From: Piromyces finnis
Taxonomy: Eukaryota > Neocallimastigomycota > Neocallimastigomycetes > Neocallimastigales > Neocallimastigaceae
Direction: 5' to 3'
Assembly: GCA_002104945.1 (NCBI GenBank)
Contig: MCFH01000027.1
Location: 356,001-420,000 of the forward strand
DNA length: 64,000 nucleotides
A program made the position numbers and the translations under genes. The stretch's first letter is position 1. Each line of letters begins with the position of its first letter. The notes under the pieces were generated by a model, which saw only the letters and a list, made by a program, of their open reading frames with translations, had not been told where the DNA came from and ran no database searches. This document shows positions 27,811 through 41,706 of this stretch, in pieces.

Positions 27811-30800
27811 TTACTTGCTCTTAGATTTAAAGGATTTAACAGACTTCTTCTTACCAAGTCTCTTTCTTTCTGGCTTAAATTCTTTAGTGGCTCTATTACC
27901 TTCTTTAGCCGCTGACTTATTTTTGGTTTCTGAAGTACTCTTTATTTCAGTTTCAAAACCTGCAGATTTAACTTCCTTCTTTTTATTTGGTTTTGGTCTT
28001 GATTGGGCATTTGGATTAGGTGTAGGCATATAAGTAATCTTCTTTGGTTTCTTGGCACGCTTGGCTTCACGTACAATATATTGTTGTTCCTTAATGGCTT
28101 CACGATCAGCTTCACTTAAAGCTTCTAAACGTCTCTTTTTGGTTCTATTTAAATCCTTTGCATTCTAAATTACAAAATTTTGTTTTATAATACGGCCATA
28201 GAAAATATAAAAGGAATACATATACCATTATTGATATTAATACATTAGAAAAATAAAAATAAAAAAATTAAACTATGAATGGTTTACACTTTATACTATT
28301 TTCAAGTGTTATTAAACTTGCATTACTGCTTAAAAAAAAAAAAAAAAAAAAAAATTCTATTACCTCTTTAACCTTGGTTGAATTACCAGCAAGTTCATCA
28401 TATTTATTCTTACTTAATTCCTTTGCTAATTTCTTTTCTTTTTCGGTTTGGAACCAGGTCTTAGCTGGTCTACTATTAATTTCTTCTTGGTATTTAATCA
28501 TGTTAGTAGCTTTATTAGCTTCCATTTCAGCAATACGAAGCTATAATAATATTAAAAATAATTGAAAATAAAATGAAAAAAATATACATTTGGATACAGT
28601 GCAAATTATAAATTAATGATTATTGAAATAGTTAATTTTAATGTTTATTGCATAATATCTATTTTTAGTTATTGCTTGATTATTCTAATTTAAAAAACTT
28701 ACAGCCTTTTCTTCTTTTTCTTCATCCATAATTTCCTTAATTTGATCCTTGAAACCATTAATTTTAACCTTATACTTAGCAACAACAGCAGATGGTATAA
28801 TACGATGCTTTACTTCAGAAGTAGAATTTTTAATAGCTAATTTTAATACTTTTCTGTCAGCTTCACCAATTAAACTTACAGCTCTATTATGATTATTTTT
28901 ATTTAATTAATAATGATGATAATAATAAAAATGTTATATTTTATTTATTTAATATAGTTTATAATTTTTTTTTTCAAAAAAAAAAAAAAATAATAGTTTT
29001 TATTTCAATTTATAAATATATAATCTTATTATAATTACCTTCCCCCTTGATCAGCACGAGCAGTACGACCAACACGATGGACATATTGTTGATAAAGTTG
29101 TGGCATATCATAATTAATAACTGTTTTAATACCAGCAATATCTAAACCTCTACTAGCTAAATCAGTGGCAAGTAAGAAATCAGTTTTACGATCACGGAAG
29201 GATTCTAAGGATTCAAGACGTTGTAATTGGGTAAGATTACCATGAAGTTCTGTTGCGTTTAAACCTAATAAACCGAAAACAATCTTCATGTAGTGAGCAG
29301 CAGCTTTACTTCTAAAGAAAATAATTGTTTCGCTTTTATAAGTTCTGCTACAAAGAGCAGCTAAAATTGCTGGTCTATCTTCTTCACGATGTTGACGAAT
29401 ACGAATGAATTCTTGAATAAGATTATTAGCAATAGCATTATTACTATTAACAAAGAGACGTACTGGTCTATTTAATGATAATTTAACTAATTGATCAATC
29501 TATATTATTAAATTTAAAATAAAAAGATATATTTTCATTAATTATATTAGTTTTTTTTTTTTAAAAAAAAAATATAAAAAAAATATAATCAATTAAACAT
29601 TATTATTATAGTGTCTTTTATTTTACATTATCTGTCATAGTAGCAGAGAAAAGCATGGTTTGTCTACCCATTGGACAATTCTTAATAATTTCATTTAATT
29701 CAGCGGCAAAACCTTCTTCTAACATTCTATCAGCTTCATCCATAATTAAAATTTCAATAGTATCAAGGGTGAAAGAAACTGAATTTCTAATGTGATCAAT
29801 TAAACGACCTGGAGTAGCAATAATAACATCTGGTCTTCTACGTAATTCAGCCTTTTGTGCGTTTGATGAAAGACCACCTTTTTTAAAAAAAAAAAAAAAT
29901 GTTTATAAATATTATATAATATTTATAATAAAATATAAATATTAATTTATATTGGTTTCAATAAAATAACAAATATTTTATTATTTAATAATTTAATAAT
30001 ATTATTTTATTTTATTTAACATATTTACCAACAAGTAATGAGAATTGAATATCAGTAAATTTAGCAAGATTTTGTGCAACAGAATGGACTTGAGCACCCA
30101 ATTCACGAGTTGGGACAAGAATTAAAACTCTAGTGGTTGGAACAGCTTTTGGTCTATATAAAAGACGTTCTAAAATTGGAATAACAAAAGCAGCAGTCTT
30201 ACCAGAACCAGTAGTGGCAGAACCACAAATATCTAAACCTTGCATAGCAATTGGAATAGCTCTAGCTTGAATTGGTGTTGGTTTAACAAAACCTAAATTT
30301 GAAATACCTTTTAAAATTGGTCTTGATAAAGACATTGTAGTGAAAGTTTCAGTTAATTCTTCATTAACTTCTGGAGCTGGTGCGAAATAAGCAGCTTTTC
30401 TCTATTATTAATTATTATAATTTATTTTGTTTATTTAATTTTAATCGTAGCAATTTTTTGTTGATATGATATGAAAATGTAATATAATAATAAATAAATG
30501 ATAAATTAAAATAATTATTGATAAAAGTATTTATTGCCAGCATTTATATTTATATTAAGTTGTTGTTTTTTTTTTTTCAGTATAATTTATTTTACCTTTT
30601 GTTGAACAATATCTTCATCATCATCATCTTCTTCATTATTCTTTTTTTCTTCACTAACTTCATCATCATCATCTTCTTCTTCACTACTATCTTCCTTGTC
30701 ATTATCGTCATCTTCATCGTCATCATCTTCACTTAATTCTTCATCATCATCGTCTTCTTCAGCAAATTCATCATCTTTTTCATCATCATCATCATTTTTT

Positions 30801-31653
30801 TCTGTAAATTGGTGAAAATAGTAATGTTTAATAATATAATCTGATAATCAAGATGTCTTTAAAATTATATTATATTAAAAATAATAAATAAAAAAACTAT
30901 TAATAGTTACTTATATTTTGATTTCTTTTTCTTTCAATAATTTCATCAATTGAAACTTGAGCTTGAGTCTTCATTTATATATATAATTTTAAAATTTGAA
31001 ATTCATTAGTAATTGACGATTATATTAAAGAAATATATTTTGTCAATATATTTACAGAATGTTTCTTTAAAGCAGCTTTAGCTTGTGTGAAATCCCATGG
31101 ATGACCTGAGCCACCTAATGCTATATCTTTATCAATATCAAATTTAAAAGAAGAATTTATTTCCTTGTCTTTATTATTCTTCTTTTTTGGCTATTTCAAT
31201 TATAAATATAAATATTATTGAAATAAAATAAATTAATTAATACTCATTTTCTTTATTAATAAGAATACAATTATTTAAAAATTTAAAATTGAAATTGAAT
31301 TATTATTATTTTCCTAATAATCAAATTAATTAAATTTTCATTTTAAGATTATTTAATATTTAAAAATTATAATGTATAATTTCTATTTTTATCACTTTTA
31401 TTCAATTTAATTATGATAAAATCAAGGTTATAAATTATTTAAAAATTTTATGAATCTTTTATACTTTTAATTATATTATATTATATCATATTATATTATA
31501 TTATATTATATTATACTATATTATAAATTATTATTTATTTATAATTATATAAAAATTTAAATAATCTAGTACTTTAGTTTCTTCGACTTCATTGTCACTT
31601 TCATAGACTTGGATGTCATCATCCTCATCAATTGTCATAATAAAATCAGACAT
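27811..31653 (-). CDS. DRS1: DEAD-box RNA helicase, DRS1/DDX27 family (10 exons)
   Basis: Nucleolar ATP-dependent RNA helicase for 60S ribosomal subunit assembly, 758 residues. Exons in transcription order: 31573-31653, 31056-31190, 30911-30968, 30596-30801, 30029-30401, 29627-29877, 29039-29499, 28703-28883, 28364-28540 and 27811-28164, all in frame. The N-terminus has an acidic Asp/Glu/Ser tract (exon 4). Then come a Q-motif (FVKPTPIQ), motif I ATTGSGKT (222-229), Ia [19 protein letters not shown] (331-334), III SAT (362-364), [11 protein letters not shown] and [11 protein letters not shown]. The block [15 protein letters not shown] just after motif VI is characteristic of DRS1/DDX27. The C-terminus is Lys-rich, as usual for nucleolar proteins. 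Confidence 0.95.
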
Positions 31654-34080
31654 GTTGATATATTATATTTATTATTAAAAAAAAATAGTAATAAAAAGAA
31701 CGATTGTTTGTTTTGAAATAAATTACTGAAAAATTAAATATAAATTAAATATTATAAATTTGAATTTCTGTTAAAATATATTTTAATTATATATATAAAT
31801 ATATAGATAAATTTTGTTAATATATATTGTTTAATATTATATTATTATTTAGTATTTATATTTACAATTACTACTGTTATACAATTGGAAAATTATGAAG
31901 ACAAACAATTAAACAATAATAAAAAAAACGTTAATTGCGTCCTTGTATAACTATTAACTTTTTTTTTTTTTTTGATAAATTAATTTTAATTTAACATTTG
32001 CAAAATCTTTAATTTTTTTTTTTAAAATAAACTTTTTTTTGATTGGCTAAATAGTTGATTTTTTATATATAAGAAGTAGAATTTATAAATATTATTATTA
32101 TAAATTTTAAATATAATATATACATAATATTAGATAGAAACTAGGTGCCTTTTAATTTCCAAGTGACAAAGAAATCTTTTTAAAAAATATACATACCTAT
32201 AGTATATATAGTATAATAAAAAATCATTTGACTTATTAAATATATATAATACTAGAATTTCAAAAAATAGGTAGAGAATAAGAATATTGAAATATTTACA
32301 TAAATTAAAAACCAAAATAAGAGAATTTTAAATAATATATACTAAATGAATAGTCATTAGTAATGTATTAAAAAAGAAATTATAATCAAATTTTGTATAA
32401 CTAGTAGATATAAATTAATGGTTCTAATTTTTTTAAATTCATTTTCATTTTTATTTTGAAATAATAATAAACATAATAATAAACATAATAATAATAATTA
32501 AATGGCTTTTTGATAATAATAAAGTTTACTATTTTTTATCATTGATAGAAATGGTTTAAAGGAATAATTCATAGATATAAATTGTATTACTTTTTTTTAC
32601 ATATAAGAATATCCTCTAAATTAATAATTTAAAAAATCTATAATTAAATTAATAAATATAATATTTAATCCAATGTGTGTATTTATAAACTATTTTATAT
32701 GTTCTAATATACTGCATTGATTGTCATTTCAAAGAGCTTTAGTTTATTCTTCGGTAATAGTTACTAACAAATAACAAACTTTATAAAATATAAAAAAATG
32801 GAAATATCTATTATTATAATATTTTTAAGCTTTTTGAACACGAATTTTAATTACTATAGTATTTTATTAGGATTTTTATTTTTATATCATTATTTAAATT
32901 ATAATGTAAATTTTTCATATTTAATAAAACAAAGACTGTATTTACAATTAAAGAAAGAGTTTTATATAAAAAAAGGAATGATAATTAACGCAATGCTGTT
33001 AAAAAAGAAAAAGAAAAAAAGAAATAAATGTTTTTTTTTTATAATTAAACAGTTGTTGTTTTTTAATATATTGAAATTTCATATGTCAAATTAAAAATTT
33101 AATAAAATTAATTTAATTATGTTTCATTTTTATTATTTTTTTTTTTTTTAAATACTAACTTTTTTTTATAAAAATGAAAAAAAAAAAAAAAAAAAAGATT
33201 TTATAGTCAATGGTAATAAAGGAAGAAAAAAGGATTTATATTTGATATTAAAGTTTTTATATACATTATTTGCCTTCATAATAATTTCTATATCTGATTT
33301 TAAGTTATTATTAAGTTCTTACATAATAAAAACATCCACAAATTTCAATTTAAATATAGTACAAAAAAATTTTTTTTTTAAAATATCTAATTAACTTTAT
33401 TATATAATATAATATAATATATTGAATTATATATTTTTTATATTTTTAATTATCAAAAAAAAAAAAAGGATCATCATCTTAATATTTATTAATTGGTTTA
33501 TAGATAAAATAAAAACGTCTTTATTTGAATCTTCCCTTAATAAGTATTAATCAAGATCATTTAGAAATAAAATAAAATGATTTATACACCAATTTAAAAA
33601 CAAACAAGTAAATAAAACAATTAATAAATGATAATATATTGGTATAATATATACAATTAAAAATAAAATAAAAAAAACATTCCTATTATATATTTGAAAT
33701 GTATTTTTTAAATATATAGTATTAAAGTTTATTTAAACATTTATTCATTACAAAAAAGCTAACTATATATTTTATTTTATTAATATAGATTATTATATAA
33801 CATATTTATAAATAAAACTATTATATACTATCAGTCTACAAATGAATGTTCAATATACTTGAAATTAATTCAAAACATAAAAACACAAAGTTTATTTATC
33901 AATTATTAATATAACCAAAAATTAAAAAAAAAAAAAAATATTTATATTTAAATATAAATATATAAAATGTCTATATTTTTTTGGATTTTTTTTGGAAGTA
34001 AATAATAAAATATATTTCATAATAATAATATTCAAGCTCTAAATAACAAACACTAATAAATTAAACCTCTATTTTTTTAA
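31654..34080. other. 2.4-kb divergent intergenic region, mostly featureless
   Basis: Promoter region between DRS1 (-) and the large plus-strand gene. It contains ATATT-type simple repeats near 31480-31530 and several poly-T tracts. Apart from a doubtful short membrane-protein frame at 32798-33094, nothing coding is evident. Confidence 0.4.
32798..33094 (+). CDS. Doubtful 98-residue hydrophobic ORF
   Basis: Starts in a plausible A-rich context and encodes two hydrophobic stretches rich in Ile/Leu/Phe/Tyr, then a Lys-rich tail. Such composition is also what random AT-rich DNA gives. A second hydrophobic open frame lies around 33198-33393 and could be a further exon, but I could not join them convincingly. 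Probably not a gene. Confidence 0.15.
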   Translation: MEISIIIIFLSFLNTNFNYYSILLGFLFLYHYLNYNVNFSYLIKQRLYLQLKKEFYIKKGMIINAMLLKKKKKKRNKCFFFIIKQLLFFNILKFHMSN

Positions 34081-37000
34081 ATGTTGAATTTTTTATTATT
34101 TAAAGTTTTCATTACCATTGCTTCTGAAGTTTATATAATATATTATATATATTCATTGATTATCAGTATAAGGAATGAAAGAAAACAAAACAATGTCAAA
34201 AATAATAAAGATACAAATATAGAAGAAACAATCAAAAATAATGAATTAGAAGAAATAAAACAAAATAATTCAGAAAAAGATGAAGACTCCAGTAAAACTG
34301 ATAAAGATGGGTGGCCACCAAAAATTATTGAATATTTAGAAAATTGCTTATTCCCACAATATAATGATAAATCTAATCCACCTACAGAATGTTGTACTTG
34401 GGTGAATATTGTTTTTGCAAGATACTTTTTAGAATTACGAAAAGCTAAAGACTTTAAGGAAAGAATGATGAAGAAATTAAATGAAAAATTCACTAGGAAA
34501 TTAAAAAATAATTCATATATTGTAAAGTATTATACAACAAAAAATCAAAATGTTTCGATTTATTTATTATTGTTGAAATTATAAATATTTGGTGGTAACA
34601 GCCTATATTAACTAAAAAAATAAATATTTGAAATATTATATATCAAAAATAATTTCATAAAAAAATAGCAAAGTGTAGCGTTAACAGATTTTGATTTAGG
34701 TGAAGTTTGTCCACATTTTAACGGTGTAAGAGTTAAAAAATCAACTACAGAAAAATTAGAAGTGGTATGTTAATATTGCTTATTAAACTATTCAAAATAA
34801 TATAAATATATAAATATATATATGAATCTTTTAATAAATTATCTTTTAAATTATTAAATCTTTAATTTATAAGAATTTGGAAATGGAAATGGAATATTCA
34901 GGAGCTCCTAATAGTTTAAGTTTTAATTTAGATATAATATTAGTAAAAGGCATAATTATACCTGTGAAAATTAAATTATTAAAATGCAATGGAACGGTAA
35001 TAATAATAATTATAATAATAATAATAATAATAGTAGTAGTAGTAGTAGTAGTAGTAGTAATATAATTTAATTTTTTTGAATAATCGTTATTAAACTTTTA
35101 ATTTTTTTTCTGTATTTCTTGTATATAATTAATGTAGCTTTTAATTGTTGTGCCATATTTAAAGGACCCTACATTATTTGGTATTACATTTGTCAATAAT
35201 CCAAATCCAGAGTTTTCTATTGAAGTTTTATCAAATAAAATGAAGGATAAGAAAAAATATTTACTTTCACCAATATTATCAGTATTAAATAAATTATTAA
35301 AATCATTTTTTGTTGAATTTTGTACTCTCCCAGCAATAAGAACCTTTGATTTACCATTAGTTGCTCCAAAAATACCAATATATGTAAGCATTTTATTCAT
35401 ATATTTTTATTTATTATATATAGTCTATTTCTTAATTATACAAGTACATAATAAATATAGAATAAATTAAAACAATTTCTATAAATATTTATTTAATCTT
35501 AATATATATTATTAACGACTATAATATTCTTTATGTAGGTATATTTGTCAGATAATAAAAAAATGAGTAGTATTAATTTACAGCCACCTCCAATACAATC
35601 AACAAAAAGAAACACTAATAACCAGAAATTATTGGATATTTTCGAAGATAAAACATTCCCAATATATACACATGTTTCATCAAGCAATGCGTTATTATTA
35701 AATGAAAAATTAACATCTACTTTTATCCAATTAGCAAAGGAAAACAATAATGATATAATTAAACTATTAGAAAAGAGACAATCAATTGACCAAAATCCGT
35801 TAAATTTTGAAATTTGGAAGACTCTAAAAAATAAAAATGGTATTCATGTTCAAAAAAAATTAATAAACGAATATGGTGAAAGAGGTTGTATATTTAAAGG
35901 TACATTTGTTGTAAGAATGAATCCAAAAGATGTCTATGGTATAATTAAAAATATGAGTAACGAAGCAAGTGGTTATATTTTTAATGAAACTTTTATTCGT
36001 TCATCAATTGTTAAATGTTTTAACGATGACACATTAGTAAGACATATATCTTTTAAATTAAATCGCCAACAAAATCATGGATATGTATTGTTTGAAGCAC
36101 ATAAGGAATTTAATGAAGATAATCAAAATGATGACTTTTTTGACTATTTATCTAGTGATAAACAAACTGCCATTATAGAAGAAGACGAAAACCAACAAAA
36201 AAGATATGTTGTTGTTTGGAGATCAATTGCAGGAATTAAGAATGAAGAAAATGATAATATGGATACATTAAATAAACAAAAATTATTAAATAGAAAAAAT
36301 AATTTTTCTAAGGAAAGATTAAGAAGTTATACCACAAATGATATTATAGAAAAAGTAAATAGAGAACAATTAATAAATTCCCTTAAACAAAATGATGATG
36401 AAAAACTTTTGAATAATAAAAATGAAAATCTTAAAGTAAATGATGATTCATTACTAAAAGTAAACTCTAGCAATAGTATTAAAAGAGAACATGTATCATC
36501 TAATTCATATTTTTCACTTCACGGATTACTTAAAAATGAAATTGATTCAACAATGGAAATTTTACAAAAATCTACTATAATAAATGATAAATCTGAACAT
36601 ATACCAAGATTGAAGAAAGAGAACAGTAAGTATAACTTGTTATTATTGTTGTTATTAATATTGTCAGTAGTAGTAGTAGTAGTTCTAATAGTTCTAATTA
36701 GTTGTGTTGAAGATGTTAGAATTATATCAATGAAAAGCTTAATTATAAAACCATATTAAATAGTTTAATTAATTATTAATATATGTTATCACAATTAAAA
36801 AATAAATAATAAATTCATTTCAAATAGGTTTTAGGGGAAATATTTTAGAAAAAGATAGTCATATAATGGAAAAAACCACTTCAAATTCGAATATAAGTGA
36901 GACAAATAATAATAATAATAAAATAAAAGAAAATCAAGAATTTTCAGAAAATATAGATAATCTAGATGTAAAGGTTACTTCATCAAAAGATGATATCGTA

Positions 37001-39455
37001 TATGAAGAAAATTTCAAAATAAATAATAGACCAGCAGGAATGTTTAAACTTTATTTATCAGATGACGAAGAACCATATGATAATTACTTGAATTCAAATC
37101 GAACTGATTCGTCAACTTCATCTTTAGCTTCCCTTTCGGAAAAATATGAAGACAATTCATCAGTAATTAATGAAGATTCCTTAGAAAAGAAAGATGAATT
37201 ACTAGACACATTTGGTAATGACTTATTAGAAACAGATAAGAACGCTGAACTATCAATTTTAGAACCAAAACCAACAAATGTAAACGATGATAAATCATAT
37301 GATCCTCAAAATATAAAAGAATGTCCTATAAAACAAAATAATGATAAAGATGAATTATATGAAAATATTAATGCTTTATTAATAAAAGGATTTTATTTAG
37401 GTAAGGGAAATTATACTAACGCTGTTAAAAAAAAAAAAAAAATAAACTATAAAATAAATTTCATTATTATATAGAATAAAATACTAAATATAAAATTTCA
37501 AATAATATTAACAGAACCTCAACTTGGTGATCCAGAAGCATGTTATTTAACGGTTATATCTCAGTTTGAGTCTAGCTTTAAGAAATTTGAAGCTACTTAT
37601 GAATATTGTAGAAAATTGAAAAAATATTTAGAAGATCAAAATAGTACTGCACATTACAATTCTAATATAAATATAACAGAAGAAGATAAAAAGAAATCTT
37701 TTGGAAGGTCAATATCTAGTGAAAATATTGCTAAACTTGGAAAAATAAAGAATTATTTAAGTAGTGGTTTGGTGAAGGTCAAACGGTCACATAGTAGTAT
37801 GAAAGACTCTACAAAACCACCAATGTTAAAATATGATACACTAAGCATGACTAAATCAAAAAATGACGTTATATCTCCTACAAAACTAAAAGTAGATATA
37901 TACGCTCTTAACAATAAAATAAAACCGGAAGAACATAATTCATCAAATAGTCCACAAAGTGATGCAATAAATGAAGCTAATGAGACTTCTAGTAATGAAA
38001 TGAACATATCACCTATAAAATACTCTCCTTTATCTAATAACGATGAATTATCAAAATCAATTCCTGTTCCACCAATATCATCTATGCCAAATACCACAGC
38101 TACAACAAACAACTCACAAAGTAATAAAAAAAGTGTAATTAGAATATTTAAAAAAGTACAAAAAGTAGTAACAAAAAGATCATCATCATCAACTAATAAT
38201 AGCATTAGTATTGTATCTGATGAACGCCCAAGTCCTAAGAATGAAGATAATAATTGCACTTCTAATTTATATCTTTCAGATATTTGTCATTCCACAGAAT
38301 CTGTGAATTCATTAGACGAAGAAAAAGAAAAAGAAATTCATACAAAAAATAATATTGTTATATTGAAGCATGTTAATAGACCAAATATTCCATTAAATAA
38401 GCAAAACTTTACAAATCAATTTATTAATAATAAAGAAACAATTAAAGTTGAATCTCAACATCTAGGTGGTGAAACTTGGAATGATTTAAGATTTGAATTT
38501 AATGAGGCAAAAAATCTACCGCTTGATTTCAGCGTTTCTTTTAAACCAAATATAATAGGTTTATTTGACAAATGGAAGCATATTTATTCTGAATCTCCAA
38601 ATGAACCAGGTGTATTTACAATTATCCCAACATATACCTGTAGTACTTCACAGACACTAAAAATCATTAATGGCTGTATAAGTATCTATAGTTTCCCACC
38701 CGGTATATTTATATTTAAATGGGAAAATAATGCTAGAAAAACAGCAAAACACATTTCATTTAGATTTGCTATACAACCTGTTACCTTATTATGTTCCCCC
38801 ATTCAAAATTCACTTTCTCAATATTGTAATGAATATAATAGCGTTGTTAGTATCCGACAAAGATCATGTGGTACTTTTTCATTGCCTTATATCCCGTTAA
38901 GCGACTTTTGTTATAAATCTATTGGAATATCGGGAAGAACAGCATTTTTGAGTTATCAAATTTATACCAAGGGTAGTGATATTCAATTTGGAATTTTATT
39001 TGAACCATTACACGAAAGTAACAATGTATCTATGCAAGAATTATCAATACAACAGCAACAACAAAGTATTGAAGTAATTAATTCTAAAAGACTATCGAAT
39101 AGAAAAACAAGTAGTTATTCAAATATTTTATCAGAAGAAAGTTATCGTAATAATATATTAGAAGAAAGTAGATTCAGACATTCAGACGAAAACTTACTTT
39201 CACCTAAAACCGAAGTAGTAATTGAAAATATAAATCTAACAAGTGAAATACATACTAATATTGGTAAAGATTCATTTGAACTTAAACCAAATCAAAGATA
39301 TGTTGTCCCAATTGCAAAATGTAATTCACATAAAAATGTATTAAATGGAACAATACCAATAGCTAACAAATTCGGTATATACACCTTTGTTTTTAATAAT
39401 TCATTTTCAATTGTTACCTCTAAAACACTGGAATTAAATATTAAATTATTAATTC

Positions 39456-39460
<5 letters not shown>
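34081..39460 (+). CDS. Membrane-anchored lipid-transfer-like protein with SMP, START-like and GOLD domains (7 exons)
   Basis: Exons 34081-34521, 34669-34764, 34874-34996, 35138-35383, 35539-36625, 36828-37400 and 37515-39460 give 1503 residues in frame. Residues 4-30 are one hydrophobic segment (membrane anchor), followed by an acidic/Asn linker. About 102-300 reads as an SMP domain: CTWVNIVFARYFLEL, DLGEVCPHFNGVRV, then beta-rich segments. About 395-534 is START-like (IWKTLKNKNGIHVQKK, GCIFKGTFVV, VVVWRSIAG). Its C-terminal part may be split by low-complexity inserts and resume in EPQLGDPEACYLTV (about 856). Two GOLD-like beta sandwiches follow: about 1189-1277 and about 1319-1501, the latter ending in GIYTFVFNNSFSIVTSK, a typical GOLD block. 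A role in lipid exchange at ER contact sites is inferred. SMP and the last GOLD are the surest assignments. Confidence 0.8.
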
Positions 39461-39490
<30 letters not shown>

Positions 39491-40685
39491 AGTATTTTCA
39501 TAAAAATGCACATAATCCTAAATATAAATGTTCTATCTATTCATTTTTCCATTTCCTATCTATTTATTATTTATATTAGTTATATTAGTTATTTATTTAT
39601 TTATTGTTATTAATATTTTTATAAAAATTATTAATATTCATTTTTTTTTTTTAATATTGAATATAATATATATATATATATATTTTTTAAACTTTTAACA
39701 TGTATAATATTATGTTTTTATTAGATATTTTATTAGTAAAGATTAGAAACTTAATTCGCTTTTTCGAATGTTATAATTATTAATATATATATTAATAATA
39801 TTACTAACATAAACTCTCACTGTTTTTTTTTTTTTTTTTTACTAAATATTATATATTAGCCCAAAGCATGTATATACAATAATTATAAAAATTTATAATT
39901 TATAATAAAATAATAATACTTATAAAAAGTTAGAATTTAAAGTTTTTTATATTTATTAGTTTATTTTTTATCTGTATATTTATTAATAAAAGTAAAAATT
40001 TTATTTATTACTGTTAAGAGGTAAAATCATATAAATAAAAAAGGACGACGTAGTAAAATATATAAAATGTATTTTTTTAATAATACAATAAAAAAGCAAA
40101 AATAAATATAATATTAATAAATCTATTATCTTAAAATAAATAAATAAAAAAAAAAAAAAAAAAAAAAAAAACTATCTGTCCATTTCTTTTTTGTATAAAA
40201 ATTGCTTAAATATTTACTTTATTAAGTAAAATTAATTATATACAAAATAAAAAAATAAGGTATAAAAAATATTGAGATTATGTTTATAAAAGATTATATT
40301 TTAGAGTTTGTCAATAATTTATCATTTATAATAAATAATCATAGTGAAAAAGTTTATATAATTTATTAAGTTTTAATAGTAATAATATTACAATTCATAT
40401 TTCATTTCTATTCATTATTCCCTATACATTGTATAATGAATAAATAGTATTATTATTATTTTATATATCATAATAAAAAGTAATATTGTGGATTAAATAC
40501 TTCATTAAAAGAAATCCTGAAATCATTAATTATTATTAAAATCATATCAATTGTGGATTTTAGGAGATTTTATTCGCATATTTTTTTTTAAATAAATTTT
40601 AAAATTATATCGATCGATACATATTCATAAGATTTTTTTTCTCAAAAAATAAAAAAAAAAAAAGTATACATAAAAACAAAGCAAA
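39461..40685. other. Intergenic spacer, no gene seen
   Basis: AT-rich 3' flank of the lipid-transfer gene and 5' flank of the four-TM gene, with A28 right after the stop codon and further homopolymers. Confidence 0.5.
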
Positions 40686-41706
40686 ATGATGCCAATTAAT
40701 ATTGATGCAATACTATGTATTTTCTTATCTGTTGTAAGATATAAATCAAATCAAATATATTAAAAATAAAAATAAATAAAAGCATACTTATTGAAAAAAA
40801 AAGAAAATATTAAACAAGATTTTTTTTTAATTATATTTATATATATATAAACATTATAGACTGGATTTTTAATATATACAATATCTTATATATTAAATTG
40901 TATTGAAAAACCAGAATATGGACATGATCATAATATAGATAGATGGCAAACATGGTTATGTGTTGATATTGCGGTAGTTTGCATAATTATGTCTGTATTT
41001 ACCTTCTTTAATAAGTTGGAAAATATAAGAACATTGGTATTAAATATTGATAATAAAAATTATTTGCTATATGTAAATGTAGAATAATTTTTTAATTCTA
41101 CTTTAAATATTCAATAATTAGCTTTCATCCTTAATAGCTATAACCATTACATGGATTGTTCGAGATGGGGATGTAGAGTATCAAATAATATAAATACATA
41201 TAAGCTTTAAAAATATATTGTAATTACTCATCCTTAAATAATTAATTAACTTGTTATATAAATATTTTGTTGTTGTTTCTAGTTCTTAATTTTCCATAAT
41301 GAATGTAAATACTACGTTGTTATGGGTTGTGGTAATTGTTTAAACAGATATTTAAGCTATTATTTAATAATATCAAAATTAACATTAATAATAATATAAT
41401 AAATATACTATAATATTAAAAATTTAATTATTATATTTATATAAAATTATAAAAGGACTTTTCGTTGTCGCTGCAGGATTTGTATATATTATTTATTATA
41501 ATTAAAAAAAAAAAAAAGGATAGAAATTTACATTAATTCTTTTTTATTTATACATACATATATAACTATTTATAATTATTTATATCGAAAAAAAAAAAAA
41601 GTTCTTTTCATTAATAGTTATACAATTTGAAGGACCAATTACACAAATGACAGGAAGAAATCAAAAAATAAACAATGTAAATATAGTTAACGGTTTAATG
41701 GTTTAA
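40686..41706 (+). CDS. Spliced four-TM membrane protein, 151 residues, unknown function
   Basis: Six short exons keep frame: 40686-40733, 40860-41036, 41122-41172, 41283-41331, 41456-41481 and 41602-41706 (TAA). The product has four hydrophobic segments (about 8-27, 47-64, 74-87 and 107-126). Between segments 1 and 2 is a polar loop with YGHDHN; between 3 and 4 is a short loop with FHNECKYYVVMGC. The Cys/His content and four-helix layout recall MARVEL/tetraspan-like proteins, but no family motif is clear. The third donor (GTAGAG) is weak; the others are ordinary. No single exon is long, so only splicing reveals this gene. Confidence 0.6.
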
